From NCBI GenBank assembly GCA_001942415.1, contig MKJX01000224.1, forward strand, positions 1 through 33,819: a DNA stretch of 33,819 nt, given 5' to 3'. This stretch comes from Pseudonocardia sp. CNS-139 (GTDB lineage Bacteria; Actinomycetota; Actinomycetes; Mycobacteriales; Pseudonocardiaceae). The notes under the pieces were generated by a model, which saw only the letters and a list, made by a program, of their open reading frames with translations, searched no databases and was not told the origin of the DNA. A program made the position numbers and the translations under genes. Shown here piece after piece: positions 11,107 to 21,831 of this stretch (position 1 is the first letter of the stretch; every line of letters starts with the position of its first letter).

Positions 11107-12186
11107 TCAGAGCCCGGCGGCCACCGTCTCCGCGATCTCGTACGTGTTCAGCGCGGCGCCTTGCGCAGGTTGTCGCCGCACATGAACAGCTCCAGCGTGT
11201 TGGGGAAGTCCAGCGCCTGCCGGATGCGCCCGACCCACGTCGGGTCGCCGCCGACGGCGTCGGCCGGGGTGGGCCACTCCCCCGCCGCGGGGTCGTCGCG
11301 CAGCACGATCGTCGGCTGCTCGGCGAGCACCTTGCGGGCCGCCTCCACGCTCACCTCACCCGCGAAGGTCGCGTGCACCGCGAGCGAGTGCGTGGTGACG
11401 ACCGGCACGCGCACGCAGGTGGCCGAGACCTTGAGGTCCGGGATGCCGAGGATCTTGCGGGACTCGTTGCGGACCTTCAGCTCCTCGGACGACCAGCCAT
11501 CGTCCTTGAGCGAGCCGGCCCACGGCACCACGTTCAGCGCGAGCGGGGCCGGGAACGGCGACCCCGACGGGTCGAGCCCGGCGGCCGCCAGCGCGGCCGC
11601 GACGTCGCCGCCGCGCAGGCCGATCTCCTGGCCCGCCACCGCGGCGAGCTCGGCGTAGAGCCGGTCGATCCCGCCCTGTCCGGCCCCGGACGCGGCCTGG
11701 TACGAGGCCACGACCAGCGCCTCCAGCCCGAACTCGCGGTGCAGCGCGCCCATCGCGGCCATCATCGACAGCGTGGTGCAGTTGGGGTTCGCGATGATCC
11801 CCTTCGGCCGGTCGGCGACCTTGTCGGCGTTGACCTCCGGCACCACGAGCGGGACGTCCGGGTCCATCCGGAACGCGCCCGAGTTGTCGACGGCCACCGC
11901 GCCGCGCTCCGCGGCGATCGGCGCCCACTGCGCGCTGACCTCGTCGGGCACGTCGAACATCGCGACGTCGACCCCGTCGAAGACTCGGGCGCGAGCGCCT
12001 GCACGGTGACGTCCGCACCGCGCACCCGGATCACCTTGCCGGCCGATCTCGGCGAGGCGACGAGCCGGACCTCCGACCACGGCACCGACCCGCGGGCCTC
12101 GATGATCTCCAGCATCGTGGTGCCGACGGCGCCCGTGGCCCCGACGATCGCGGCGACCGGGCCCCTCTCGTGCCGTCCGTGCTCGC

Positions 12187-12190
<4 letters not shown>
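11107..12190 (-). CDS. asd: Aspartate-semialdehyde dehydrogenase (two frameshifts)
   Basis: About 361 residues after repair. It reduces L-aspartyl-4-phosphate to aspartate semialdehyde with NADPH, the second step toward Lys, Met, Thr and diaminopimelate. The NADP loop is VGATGAVGTTMLEI, the active-site Cys lies in IIANPNCTTLSMM, and the catalytic His is probably the one near VTTHSLAVHATFAG. One G is missing near 11990 (CCCGAG-TCTTCGAC). Another base is missing near 11160, hiding the true end: restoring it gives NLRKGAALNTYEIAETVA and a stop at 11107. ATG 12190 overlaps the lysC stop as ATGA, so the two enzymes are translationally coupled. Confidence 0.95.
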
Positions 12191-13450
<1,260 letters not shown>

Positions 13451-13596
13451 CGCCGACCTCCTGTCCTTCCCGCGCCGGTCCGCGCGAGGTTCGGGCTCAT
13501 CGCCCGGCCGGCGGCTGTTCGGGGGTGCGCGCCGGCGGGCGCTGGTCGGAAATCCACCCTACCGGCACTCGCGCGCGCGCCGACCGGAAAGCGGCG

Positions 13597-13899
13597 TCAG
13601 GGGATGCGGCGCACCAGGCGGACGACAACCGTGGTGATCGCGAACCAGATCAGCGCCGCGGTTCCGTAGTTCAGCAGCACCGCGAGGCGCGGGTCCGCCG
13701 GCAGGAACAGGTCCTGCAGGCCGAGGCTCAGGGTGTCGGCGAGGTCACGGATCACGGTCGCGAGCGCGTTGGCCGGATTGGCCTCCAGCAGCGTCAGCGC
13801 GATGTGCACGACGAGTACCGCCACGATCAGCATCCCGACGATGCGCAGGACGTTCGCGAGGGCGTCGATCCCTCGCCGTGCCGTGCTGCCCACAGCCAC
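13597..13899 (-). CDS. Small two-helix membrane protein, unknown function
   Basis: A 100-residue protein with two hydrophobic helices, at about residues 19-39 (VLRIVGMLIVAVLVVHIALTL) and 77-96 (LLNYGTAALIWFAITTVVV). Between them is an amphipathic stretch (ATVIRDLADTLSLGLQDLFL); a basic tail ends RLVRRIP. GTG 13899 has GGGAGGG 7 bases upstream. Such small proteins are found near leuA and lysC in actinomycetes, but I know no function. It is divergent from leuA, and the 269-base spacer between them holds the leuA leader. Confidence 0.7.
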   Translation of the reverse strand: MAVGSTARRGIDALANVLRIVGMLIVAVLVVHIALTLLEANPANALATVIRDLADTLSLGLQDLFLPADPRLAVLLNYGTAALIWFAITTVVVRLVRRIP

Positions 13900-14054
13900 T
13901 GGCGGCCCTCCCCGCGATCGAAGACAGTCATAGTGTCACGTTGGGCGGAGTCCCGCGCCACCAGCGGGTGCCACTCGATCGGGTGACCCTCCGGGGAGGG
14001 GCGGGCAGGGGCCTGCTTGCGGACCTCCCCCGTCATGGGGTTACCCTCGGGCTC

Positions 14055-14093
14055 GTGGTGCGCCTGCTCCTTCGCCGCCGCGGCGGGGTCTGA
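14055..14093 (+). CDS. leuA leader peptide
   Basis: A 12-residue ORF, GTG GTG CGC CTG CTC CTT CGC CGC CGC GGC GGG GTC TGA, encoding MVRLLLRRRGGV. Three consecutive Leu codons followed by Arg codons are the hallmark of a leucine-sensing leader. It lies 75 bases before leuA, directly in front of the hairpin and pseudoknot described in the next entry. It could also start at the second GTG (14058). Confidence 0.7.
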   Translation: MVRLLLRRRGGV

Positions 14094-14095
14094 CC

Positions 14096-14168
14096 GACCG
14101 GCCCCTCGTCGCGGGTTCTGGCGTGCGCCGGTCCTCCCTGATCGGCCCACACCCAGGAGCAACCCGCG
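14096..14168 (+). promoter_or_regulatory. leuA translation attenuator: hairpin whose loop pairs with the leuA start region
   Basis: GACCGGC (14096-14102) pairs with GCCGGTC (14127-14133) to form a stem. Its loop contains CGCGGGTT (14110-14117), which is perfectly complementary to AACCCGCG (14161-14168), the eight bases between the AGGAGC ribosome site and the leuA ATG. This is an H-type pseudoknot that would hide the initiation region. A ribosome stalled at the Leu codons just upstream could melt the stem and free the start. Comparative work on Actinobacteria has proposed leader-peptide/pseudoknot control of leuA (the LEU element); this copy fits it. Confidence 0.7.
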
Positions 14169-15971
14169 ATGACCACGTCCCCCGACGCCTACGTGGCGTC
14201 GTCCGCGAGCCGGCTGCGCACCCCGTCCGGCCCGGTACCCGACGACCAGCCCGCCTGGAACCCGCAACGGGGATCGCATCTCCCGGTCCACCGCTACCGC
14301 CCGTTCCACGAGCTGGTCGAGCCCGTCTCGCTGCCCGACCGCACCTGGCCGGAGAAGCGGATCACCAAAGCGCCGCTGTGGTGCGCGGTGGACCTGCGCG
14401 ACGGCAACCAGGCCCTGATCGACCCGATGAGCCCGGCCCGCAAGCGCCGCATGTTCGACCTGCTGGTGCGCATGGGCTACAAGGAGATCGAGGTCGGGTT
14501 CCCGGCCGCGAGCCAGACCGACTTCGACTTCGTCCGCGAGATCATCGAGCAGGACCTGATCCCCGAGGACGTCACCATCCAGGTGCTGACGCAGGCCCGC
14601 CCCGAGCTGATCGAGCGCACGTACGAGGCGTGCGAGGGCGCGGCGCGCGCGATCGTGCACCTCTACAACTCGACGTCGATCCTGCAGCGGCGCGTGGTCT
14701 TCCGGGCCGACCGGCCGGGCATCGCCAAGATCGCCACCGACGGGGCCGAGGACGTGCTGCGGTTCGCCGAGAAGTACCCGGCCACCGACTGGCGCTTCGA
14801 ATACGCCCGAGTCCTACACCGGCACCGAGCTCGAGTACGCCGTCGAGGTCTGCAACGCCGTCTCGGCGATCTGGCAGCCGACGCCGGAGTCCCCGATGGT
14901 CGTCAACCTGCCGGCGACCGTCGAGATGGCGACGCCCAACGTCTACGCCGACTCGATCGAGTGGATGCACCGGCACCTGGCCCGCCGCGACGCCGTCGTG
15001 CTCTCCCTGCACCCGCACAACGACCGCGGCACCGGCGTGGCCGCCGCCGAGCTGGGCTACCAGGCCGGCGCCGACCGCATCGAGGGCTGCATGTTCGGCA
15101 ACGGCGAGCGCACCGGCAACGTCGACCTCGTGACGCTGGGGATGAACCTGTTCACCCAGGGCATCGACCCGCAGATCGACTTCTCCGACATCGACGAAGA
15201 TCCGCCGCACCGTCGAGTACTGCAACCAGCTGCCGGGTGGCCCGAGCGCCACCCGTGGGGGCGGCGACCTGGGTCTACACGGGCGTTCTCCGGCAGCCAC
15301 CAGGACGCGATCGCAACAAGGGCTTCCAGGCCATGCAGGCGGACGCGGCCGAGGCCGGCGTCGCGGTCGAGCAGTTCCGCTGGGAGGTGCCGTACCTGCC
15401 GGTCGACCCGAAGGACATCGGCCGCACGTACGAGGCCGTGATCCGGGTGAACTCGCAGTCCGGCAAGGGCGGCGTCGCCTACATCATGAAGGCCGAGCAC
15501 CAGATGGACCTGCCGCGGCGGCTCCAGATGGAGTTCAGCCGGGTGATCCAGGAGCGCACGGACTCCGAGGGCGGCGAGGTCTCGCCCAAGGAGATGCGCG
15601 ACATCTTCGAGGTCGAGTACCTCGACCGCGCCACCCCGCTCAAGCTGATCCGGCACCGGCTCACCAGCGACGGTGAGGGCAACGACGAGATCGTCGCCAC
15701 CGTCCGCGTGGAGAACGACCTGCACGAGATCACCGGCAGCGGCAACGGGCCGATCGCGGCGTTCGTCGACGCGCTCGCCGGCATCGGCTTCGACGTGCGC
15801 GTCCTCGACTACCACGAGCACGCCATGGCCGCGGGCGACGACGCCCGCGCCGCCGCCTACGTCGAGTGCGCGGTGGAGGACACCGTGCTCTGGGGCGTCG
15901 GCGTCGACAGCTCGATCGTCAACGCCTCGCTCAAGGCCGTCGTGTCGGCGGTGAACCGCGCGATGCGCTGA
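14169..15971 (+). CDS. leuA: 2-isopropylmalate synthase (several frameshifts)
   Basis: About 600 residues, the long LeuA form with an N-terminal extension. It condenses acetyl-CoA and 2-oxoisovalerate, the first committed step of leucine synthesis. The TIM-barrel starts at LWCAVDLRDGNQALIDPM (metal-binding Asp), followed by IEVGFPAASQTDFDF and LSLHPHNDRGTGVAAAEL. The C-terminal leucine-binding domain includes GSGNGPIAAFVDALAGIGF. The frame breaks near 14808 and 15198. In 15230-15315 several extra bases, mostly Gs in runs, disrupt the conserved ERHPWGGDLVYTAFSGSHQDAI. After repair it looks complete, so I treat it as functional with a noisy consensus. It is controlled by the leader at 14055-14168. 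Confidence 0.93.
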   Translation: MTTSPDAYVASSASRLRTPSGPVPDDQPAWNPQRGSHLPVHRYRPFHELVEPVSLPDRTWPEKRITKAPLWCAVDLRDGNQALIDPMSPARKRRMFDLLVRMGYKEIEVGFPAASQTDFDFVREIIEQDLIPEDVTIQVLTQARPELIERTYEACEGAARAIVHLYNSTSILQRRVVFRADRPGIAKIATDGAEDVLRFAEKYPATDWRFEYARVLHRHRARVRRRGLQRRLGDLAADAGVPDGRQPAGDRRDGDAQRLRRLDRVDAPAPGPPRRRRALPAPAQRPRHRRGRRRAGLPGRRRPHRGLHVRQRRAHRQRRPRDAGDEPVHPGHRPADRLLRHRRRSAAPSSTATSCRVARAPPVGAATWVYTGVLRQPPGRDRNKGFQAMQADAAEAGVAVEQFRWEVPYLPVDPKDIGRTYEAVIRVNSQSGKGGVAYIMKAEHQMDLPRRLQMEFSRVIQERTDSEGGEVSPKEMRDIFEVEYLDRATPLKLIRHRLTSDGEGNDEIVATVRVENDLHEITGSGNGPIAAFVDALAGIGFDVRVLDYHEHAMAAGDDARAAAYVECAVEDTVLWGVGVDSSIVNASLKAVVSAVNRAMR

Positions 15972-15974
15972 CCG

Positions 15975-16587
15975 CTACCCCGTGAGCTCGCGGCCTTCGG
16001 TGAAGAAGCCGCCACGGCCGCGACGTCCGGCAGGTCGCCGGCGTCGCGGAGCGCTCCGAACGGCGCGTTCCAGAACGCGCCCTCCCGCGGCGTCCACGGA
16101 CCGACGTAGGCGTACGGCCGCGGGTGCCCGGCGTCGCCCGGCGAGACCCCGTAGTTGACCTCACCGAGCGTGATCGCCAGGTCGAAGTGCTCCGGCCACA
16201 GGACGGGCGTCGCCTCCGGCGCGAACGCGCGCAGGGCGGCGTCACCACGGGCGAACCACGCCTCGAGCAGCTCGGCCGCTGCCCCGTCGACGCTCAGCAG
16301 CTCGTTCGGGCCGATCCCCGACGAGTCCTCGTAGAGCCCTTGCGGCGGGCCGCCGGTGACCCCGGCGCCGCCGCGAGATCCCGGACCGTGCCCTGCAACG
16401 GCCACCGCCCGCCCGGTCCGACCAGGTCGGTCCCCACGACCCGCAGCGGCGAGGTCACCCCGGCGAACCCGCCGGGTGTGACGGTCAGCCGGATGGTGCC
16501 GTCGGAGCGGTGCTGGGGCCCGGCGATCACGCTCTCGGCCACGGCGTGCAGCGAGCGCCGGGTGGCGGTCAAGACATCCTCGTTCAC
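15975..16587 (-). CDS. Uncharacterised conserved actinobacterial protein (two frameshifts)
   Basis: About 205 residues after repair. I do not assign a function. Visible features are an N-terminal helix (EDVLTATRRSLHAVAESVIAG), a beta-rich middle (SDGTIRLTVTPGGFAGVTSP, GPGGRWPLQGTVRDLAA), and a Trp- and Pro-rich C-terminal part (PVLWPEHFDLAITLGEVNYG, YAYVGPWTPREGAFWNAPFG). One base is missing near 16377 and one near 16005, the second restoring AFFTEGRELTG and a stop at 15975. There is no signal peptide or membrane helix. GTG 16587 overlaps the MFS stop (GTGA), so it is coupled to that exporter. It is convergent with leuA, 3 bases apart. Confidence 0.75.
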
Positions 16588-17806
16588 GCGGGTGACGGTA
16601 GCGAGGGGTCGAAGTCACCGCTCCGCAAGCGGAGGAGGGGGAAGCCCGTGGCGAGGCCGAGGACCAAGGCCGAGATCCCGCAGACGGCGATTGCCTCCCG
16701 AACACCCCAGAACTCGCCGACGAAACCGGCCAGCACAGCTCCGATCGGGAGTGAACCCCAGCAGAAGAACCGGTGTACGGCCATGACCCTGCCGAGCATC
16801 TCGCCGGGTGCGAGCAGTTGGCGCAGCGACACCATGACCACGTTGGCCACCGTCACCACGAAGCTGAACACGATCATCGCGACGCCGACCGTGACCACAT
16901 CGCGCGCGGCGGCGACCACCCCGAAACACACCGCGGCCACCGGCGCGACGAGCTGGACAGCTGCCCGGCGCTGCACACCGCTGGTGAGACGGCCCGCGAC
17001 CGTGCCCGCGATGACCGAACCCAGTGCTCCGACGGCGAGCAGCACACCGAAGCCGATCGCCCCCGCCCCCAGCTCATCTCGGACCAGCAGCACCAGCACC
17101 GCGTAGAAGCCACCGGCAGCGAGGTTCACCGCCACGGCGATCATGGTGAGCGAACGAACCACGTGGTGGCTCCAGAACCAGCGCAGGCCCTCGATGAGCT
17201 CCACGCGCACCGAGGCCGTCGCACGGCCGGTTCCTGCCTACGAACGCCGACTCGGCGCGCGACCACCAGCAGCAGGAGAGCCGACACCGCGAAAGTCACC
17301 CCGTCGAACGCGAAGGGCAGGACGGGCGACAGCACGAAGAGCACCCCACCGAGCGCAGGGCCGACGAACTCGAAGGTCACCACCTCAGCCGTGATGAGGC
17401 GGCCGTTCGCCCACTGGAGCCGGGAGTGGTCGACAACCGACGGCAACGCGGAGTTGAACGCGATGTCGTAGAGGACCTCGCAGGTGTACAGAAGGAAGAC
17501 CAGCACAACGAGCAGGACGACGTCCACCAGCCCCGTGGCGATGCCTGCCACCAGCGCGACCCCGACCGTGGCTCGCACGGCCTGCGCAACCGCCATGAGC
17601 CGAAGCCGGTCGACCCGGTCGACCGCCACACCCGCGAGCAACCCGAACAAGAGCCACGGCAGCCCCGCGGCGACCGACACCGCGGCAACCTCGCCCGGCG
17701 ACGACGACAGCGACGCTGCGAACAGCGGTAGGGCGGCGTAGCGCACTCCATCGCCGAGGTAAGAGACCGTGGCCGACGACCAGTACACCGCGAAGCCACG
17801 GGTCAT
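16584..17806 (-). CDS. MFS transporter (one frameshift)
   Basis: About 407 residues. The N-terminal half starts MTRGFAVYWSSATVSYLGDG, with the MFS motif around GVAVDRVDRLRLMAVAQAV. Further helices include VDVVLLVVLVFLLY, VGPALGGVLFVLSPVLPFAF, AVNLAAGGFYAVLVLLV and VAMIVFSFVVTVANVVMV. It resembles the DHA3/enterobactin-exporter-like MFS group; the substrate is unknown. One base is missing near 17220. ATG 17806 lies 38 bases after the stop of the subtilase gene at 17845 on the same strand, so it may be the distal gene of the protease cluster. It is coupled by GTGA to the uncharacterised gene downstream. Confidence 0.85.
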
Positions 17807-17844
17807 CTGGTCGGTCCCACGGCGTCTCGGGCAGCAGCCACGTG

Positions 17845-19080
17845 TCAGCTGCCCGGCAGGATCCGCACCGCCTGCCCGAAGCCCGGAACGGGCGGCCCAT
17901 CGGCCAGCAGCGACGCGAGTGCCGGCCGTGGGGTCATTCCGGGCTCGGCCGCGCACCGTGCCGCGATCGCGCCGGCGACCTGGGGCGCCGCGAACGAGGT
18001 GCCGGTCCAACTCGCCCACGCATCGGTCCCGAACTCCTCGTCCACGGAGCCGGCGCCACCGGGACGACGTCCCGCGACGTACGTCGAGACCACCCCCTCG
18101 CCCACCGCCGAGCAGGTGACCCACTCACCGTGGTTCGACCACTCGGTGGCCTCGAGCTCGCGTGTCAGGCCTCCGACTGCCACCACCTCGGGAAACGCGC
18201 CGGGCCAGCACGGGGCAGAGACCCCGCCGTTGCCCGCCGCCGCCAGCACGAGGACGTCCGGGTGCCGTTCGGCCAGCAGTTCGAGAGCGACCTCGAAGGC
18301 CACCGGCGGAGTGTCGTTCATCGTGTGGGTGCCCAGCGAGAGGTTGATGACGGTCGCACCGTCCGCCGCGGCCCGAAGGATCGCGCACGCGACCCGGAGC
18401 TCGCTGCCGAGACCCGAGGAGTCCATGACCTTGTACACCCGCACGTCCGCGGCCGGGGCCACCTGCTGCACGACACCCGCAACGAAGGTGCCGTGGCCGG
18501 CGCCGGGGTCGAGCTCGCCGTCATGCGGGATCGCGTCGAGCGGATCAACGTTGTCGGGCGTCGCCAGCCCGACAAGCCAGCCGTCCGAACGGGGCCGGCC
18601 GTCGATGCCGGTGTCGAGAACTGCGACCGCGGGCCCTCGGCGCTCCGCGAGGGAGGGGCCGGGGAATCGAGGTCCGGCCGCTGTCTGAACAGGGACGGGT
18701 CCTCCCTTGATGACCACCCGGCCCATCTGGCTGACGTAGTTGGCCGAGACCGGCGAGCGCCCGGCCTGACGAAGCAGCGTGTCCGACGGTGCGGTCGTCG
18801 CCCCGCCGACGAGGCGTGTGACACGACCGTCCAGACAGGAGACCGGGTGCGCCTCCAGTCCCTGATCGGCGATCAAGCGCTGCACCACCGCGGACCGGAG
18901 GTGCTCCGAACGGACCAGCAGCTCGCCCCGGACGACCAGGACCTCGGTTCGGTCCCCGTCCTCGACGACATCGAACTGTACGAGATCAGCCCGGCCCGCT
19001 CTGCGGAGCTGAAGGTCCCGGAGCAGTTCCCTGCGCAGCCTGTGGTCGTCGCGGAGGTGCCGCCACATCGCGACGGGCAT
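17845..19080 (-). CDS. Intracellular subtilisin-like (S8) serine protease, copy 1
   Basis: A 411-residue protein with no signal peptide or membrane helix. Residues 1-145 are an N-terminal region unrelated to secreted-subtilase propeptides, starting with a basic helix (MWRHLRDDHRLRRELL). The S8 domain holds the full triad: Asp156 (AVAVLDTGID), His196 (GAGHGTFVAGVVQQVAP) and Ser362 (TGTSFAAPQVAGA), with oxyanion Asn284 (AAAGNGG). It is a clear paralogue of the S8 gene at 21879; both end in ILPG plus one residue. ATG 19080 has GGAAGGG 7 bases upstream. The frame is also open upstream, through ATG 19119 into the CHAT domain, so a natural TPR-CHAT-S8 fusion cannot be excluded. Confidence 0.9.
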   Translation of the reverse strand: MPVAMWRHLRDDHRLRRELLRDLQLRRAGRADLVQFDVVEDGDRTEVLVVRGELLVRSEHLRSAVVQRLIADQGLEAHPVSCLDGRVTRLVGGATTAPSDTLLRQAGRSPVSANYVSQMGRVVIKGGPVPVQTAAGPRFPGPSLAERRGPAVAVLDTGIDGRPRSDGWLVGLATPDNVDPLDAIPHDGELDPGAGHGTFVAGVVQQVAPAADVRVYKVMDSSGLGSELRVACAILRAAADGATVINLSLGTHTMNDTPPVAFEVALELLAERHPDVLVLAAAGNGGVSAPCWPGAFPEVVAVGGLTRELEATEWSNHGEWVTCSAVGEGVVSTYVAGRRPGGAGSVDEEFGTDAWASWTGTSFAAPQVAGAIAARCAAEPGMTPRPALASLLADGPPVPGFGQAVRILPGS

Positions 19081-19129
19081 CCGTGAACCCTTCCAGGACT
19101 CGATCAGCACGCTTGTCATAATTTGGAAT

Positions 19130-19143
19130 GTGGCACCTGCCAC
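19130..19143. promoter_or_regulatory. Palindrome and -35-like box between CHAT and S8 genes
   Basis: GTGGCA-CC-TGCCAC is a perfect 6-base inverted repeat, 50 bases before the S8 start at 19080. On the minus strand a consensus TTGACA (19155-19150) lies just upstream, and the region dips in GC (CATTCCAAATTATGACAAG). No good -10 box is seen at 17 bases. These are marks of an intergenic regulatory segment and support separate CHAT and S8 genes. Confidence 0.45.
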
Positions 19144-19204
19144 TCTCGATGTCAACGCACCCGCTTCCGGACGGACGTCGCCGGGTTGCCGGGAAGAGCC
19201 GTTG

Positions 19205-21831
19205 CTACCCGCGCCGTAGGCGGTGAACGCGCACCAGTTCACGAACTGGCGGGGGTCGGCCGTATCCACACCGGCTCGGGCGACGTGCAGGGCGTCCGCC
19301 ATCGCGAGCCCGGCGGCCAGCCCGACATGGAGCCGCTCCATCAGCTCGACCGACTCCACGTCCCCCACCGGGACCACGCTCGCGACCAGGCCGGCGGTGC
19401 CCCGGGCGAGCAGCGCCCCGACGAACCCGAGCACCTCGTCGCCCGCGTACGCGACGTCGGCGGCCGAGTCGCACGCCGCGAGCACGATGCGCGGGGGCGC
19501 GATGCCGCGCAGGTCCAGCTCGTGCACCGGGAGCAGCCCATCGACCATCCGCAGCGCGGAGAAGATCGGGTTGTCCGCACGCAGGACGCCGTGGCAGGCC
19601 AGGTGGACGAGCCCGGCGCCGGCCATCGCGTGCAGCACCGCCTCGGTCGTCGCCGCCTCCGGCCGCAGCACGGTCGGCACGTGGGGGTGGCAGGCGGCGA
19701 CCTTCTCCGCCTCCTGCTCCGCGCCGGGCAGGTCCGGCCCGGCGACGACGACCACCGGCCCGGCACCGGCTTCCCGGGTGGCCGTCGCCGCCCACGCCGA
19801 CGCGGACGGCGCCACGCTCACCGGGCCGCGGTGCAGCGCGGACCACACCACGCGGTGGGTGTCCGCGGTCGGCACGACCACGAGCGGCGCCTCCGGGTCG
19901 ACACCCAGCGGCTCGACGACGAGCCGGCGCAGCTCGGCCAGCGCGTGCTCGGCGCTGGAGCGCGCGCTCGCCAGCGCCTCCGGCCGCCCCGAGCGGGTGA
20001 GCCGGCGCAGGGCGAAGAGCAGGGCGTCCGACTCGAACCTCAGCGGCGCATGCGGGCCGAGCGGCACGAGCCGGGTACGGGCGCGTCCGCGACGACCGCG
20101 AGCACCTCGCCGTCGCGGCGCACGTAGGAGACGAGCGTGCGGTCGCCGAGCAGGCCACGGATCTCCCGGGCCGGCCGCGCGCGGCCCGCCCCGGCCCGCG
20201 CCGACGGCAGGCCCCAGGTGGCGCGGCGGATGCGCGCTTCGGCGTCGGCCTGGCGGGCGAGCAGGTCGGGCGGCTCCGCACCGGTCTCCCGGCGGGTCTC
20301 CACCAGCTCCTGGTGGAGCGCGGCCAGCGTGGCGCGCTCCTCACGGACGGCGTCCGGCGCCGGCGGGTCGACGGTCAGCAGGGCCGCGGCGCGCGTGCGC
20401 TCGGTCCAGTCGAGCACCCTGGCGGCCTCGCCGGCACGCACGATGACGCCCAGACCGAGCCGGCCGAGCTCCTCCCCGTGCCCGGAGGCCAGCGCACGCA
20501 GCTCCATCGACGCGAGCGCGGCCCGGTGCCGGGCCAGGTCGGCGAGCCCGGCCCGGCAGTGCTGGAGCACCTCGCGGTCGTCGCCTGCCGCCACGGCGGC
20601 GAGGGCGCCCGCCAGCCGCCCGCGGAGCCGGACGAGCACCGAGCCGGTGCGGGACAGCTCGTAGGCGGCCGACCAGCGCCGCCGCGCTCGCACGGACCGG
20701 CCGGCGGCGTGCGCCGCGCGTCCGGCGACGAGGTTGGCGTTGACCGCGCTGGAGACGATCCCGAGCCGCGACAGCGTGTCCGCCGCACGGGCGGCGCGGT
20801 CGACGTCCGCCCCGCGCAGCTCGTCCGACTGCCGCGCCGCCTCGACGGCCACGGTCGTGGCGAGCGCGGTCCACCAGGGCCGGCGCTGCTGGCGGAACCG
20901 CTCGACGGCGGCTCGCGGCAGCCCGGGCGGCGACCGCGTCACCCGCGAGCAGCTCGATGTCGGCCAGCCGGAGCCGGGCCTCCGCCGCCATGAGCGGGAC
21001 GTCGTGCCGTTCGAGCTCGTCGGCGGCGCGCCGGCAGAGCTCGCGGGCCTCCGGCAGCGCTCGCAGCGACGCGAGCGTCTCGGCGTGCTCGACGAAGTAC
21101 TCGCCCAGCGGGATGCCCGCGCTCGTGAGCAGGTCGGTTGCGGCGTCGAACTGGCGCAGGCCCTCACCGAGCCGCCCGGCTCGCGCGAGGATCACGCCGC
21201 GGTTGTGCGCCACCAGCCCGACGAGCGCCGGCCCGACCTCGCCTGCGAGGGTGACGGCGAGGTCGATGCACCGCAGCGCGTCGCGCGGGTGGGCGAGCAG
21301 CGACTCGGCCAGCGCGAGGTTGTTCGCCGCCCGGACGCGGACGTCGACCGTGGCCCGCGGGTCGGCCAGGATCCCGCGCAGGATGCCCGCGCCCGCCTCG
21401 ATGCTGCCGATGTTGCACAACAGCGCGGACCGCTTCAGCGCGAGATCCGGGGCCGACTCCGCGGTCACGACCTCACCGGCGTGCTCCAGGTCACGCCGCG
21501 ACGCGCCGACCCGGCCCAGCTCCAGGTGCACGGCAGCCCGGGTGAGCAGGATCTCCCCGAGCCGGTGCGGGAGCCCGGCCCGCCGTGACAGCCGCGCCGC
21601 CTCGTCGAGCACCTGGAGGGCCCGCGTGTTCCGCAGTTGGGAGCGCTCGAACCAGGCGACGGCGCGCAGGGCGACGACCAGCGCCTCCGCGTCGGACACC
21701 CGCCGGGCCTCGTCCGCCACCCGTTGCGCAACCGCCCCGAACCGGGTCGGATCGCCGACGACACCGTCGTGGGCGGCGAGCGCCTGTATCAGCAGGCGGT
21801 TGTCGCCCCTCTGCTGTCCGGCGACTGCCAC
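19205..21831 (-). CDS. TPR-CHAT caspase-like protease (frameshifted)
   Basis: About 875 residues after repair. Residues ~1-560 are helical repeats of TPR type (RLGEILLTRAAVHLELGRVG, RAANNLALAESLLAHPRDA, GLVAHNRGVILARAGRLGEG, EARLRLADIELLAGDAVAA). The C-terminal ~290 residues are a CHAT domain (caspase HetF-associated with TPRs), a cysteine peptidase of the caspase/separase clan. Its dyad is intact: His in LVHLACHG (codon 19593-19591) and Cys in IVLAACDSA (19473-19471). Frame breaks occur near 20930 and 20070. A further one-base loss near 19212 would give a TAG stop at 19205 right after NWCAFTAYG, where CHAT domains end; without it the frame runs into S8 copy 1. GTG 21831 lies 47 bases from the divergent S8 copy 2. 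Confidence 0.85.

Noticed and set aside
13568..13582. Alternating CG run as a structural element (Z-DNA)
   Set aside because: Short CGCG runs are expected at this GC content and no associated feature supports a role.
13597..13899. Gasdermin-like pore former or holin for the CHAT protease
   Set aside because: It is a small two-helix membrane protein 4 kb away beside leuA, with no gasdermin-like beta fold, and nothing links it to the protease cluster.
14169..15971. leuA as a decaying pseudogene
   Set aside because: All catalytic and allosteric motifs survive, the leader control element is intact, and neighbouring essential genes carry the same kind of frame breaks, so sequence error is the simpler reading.
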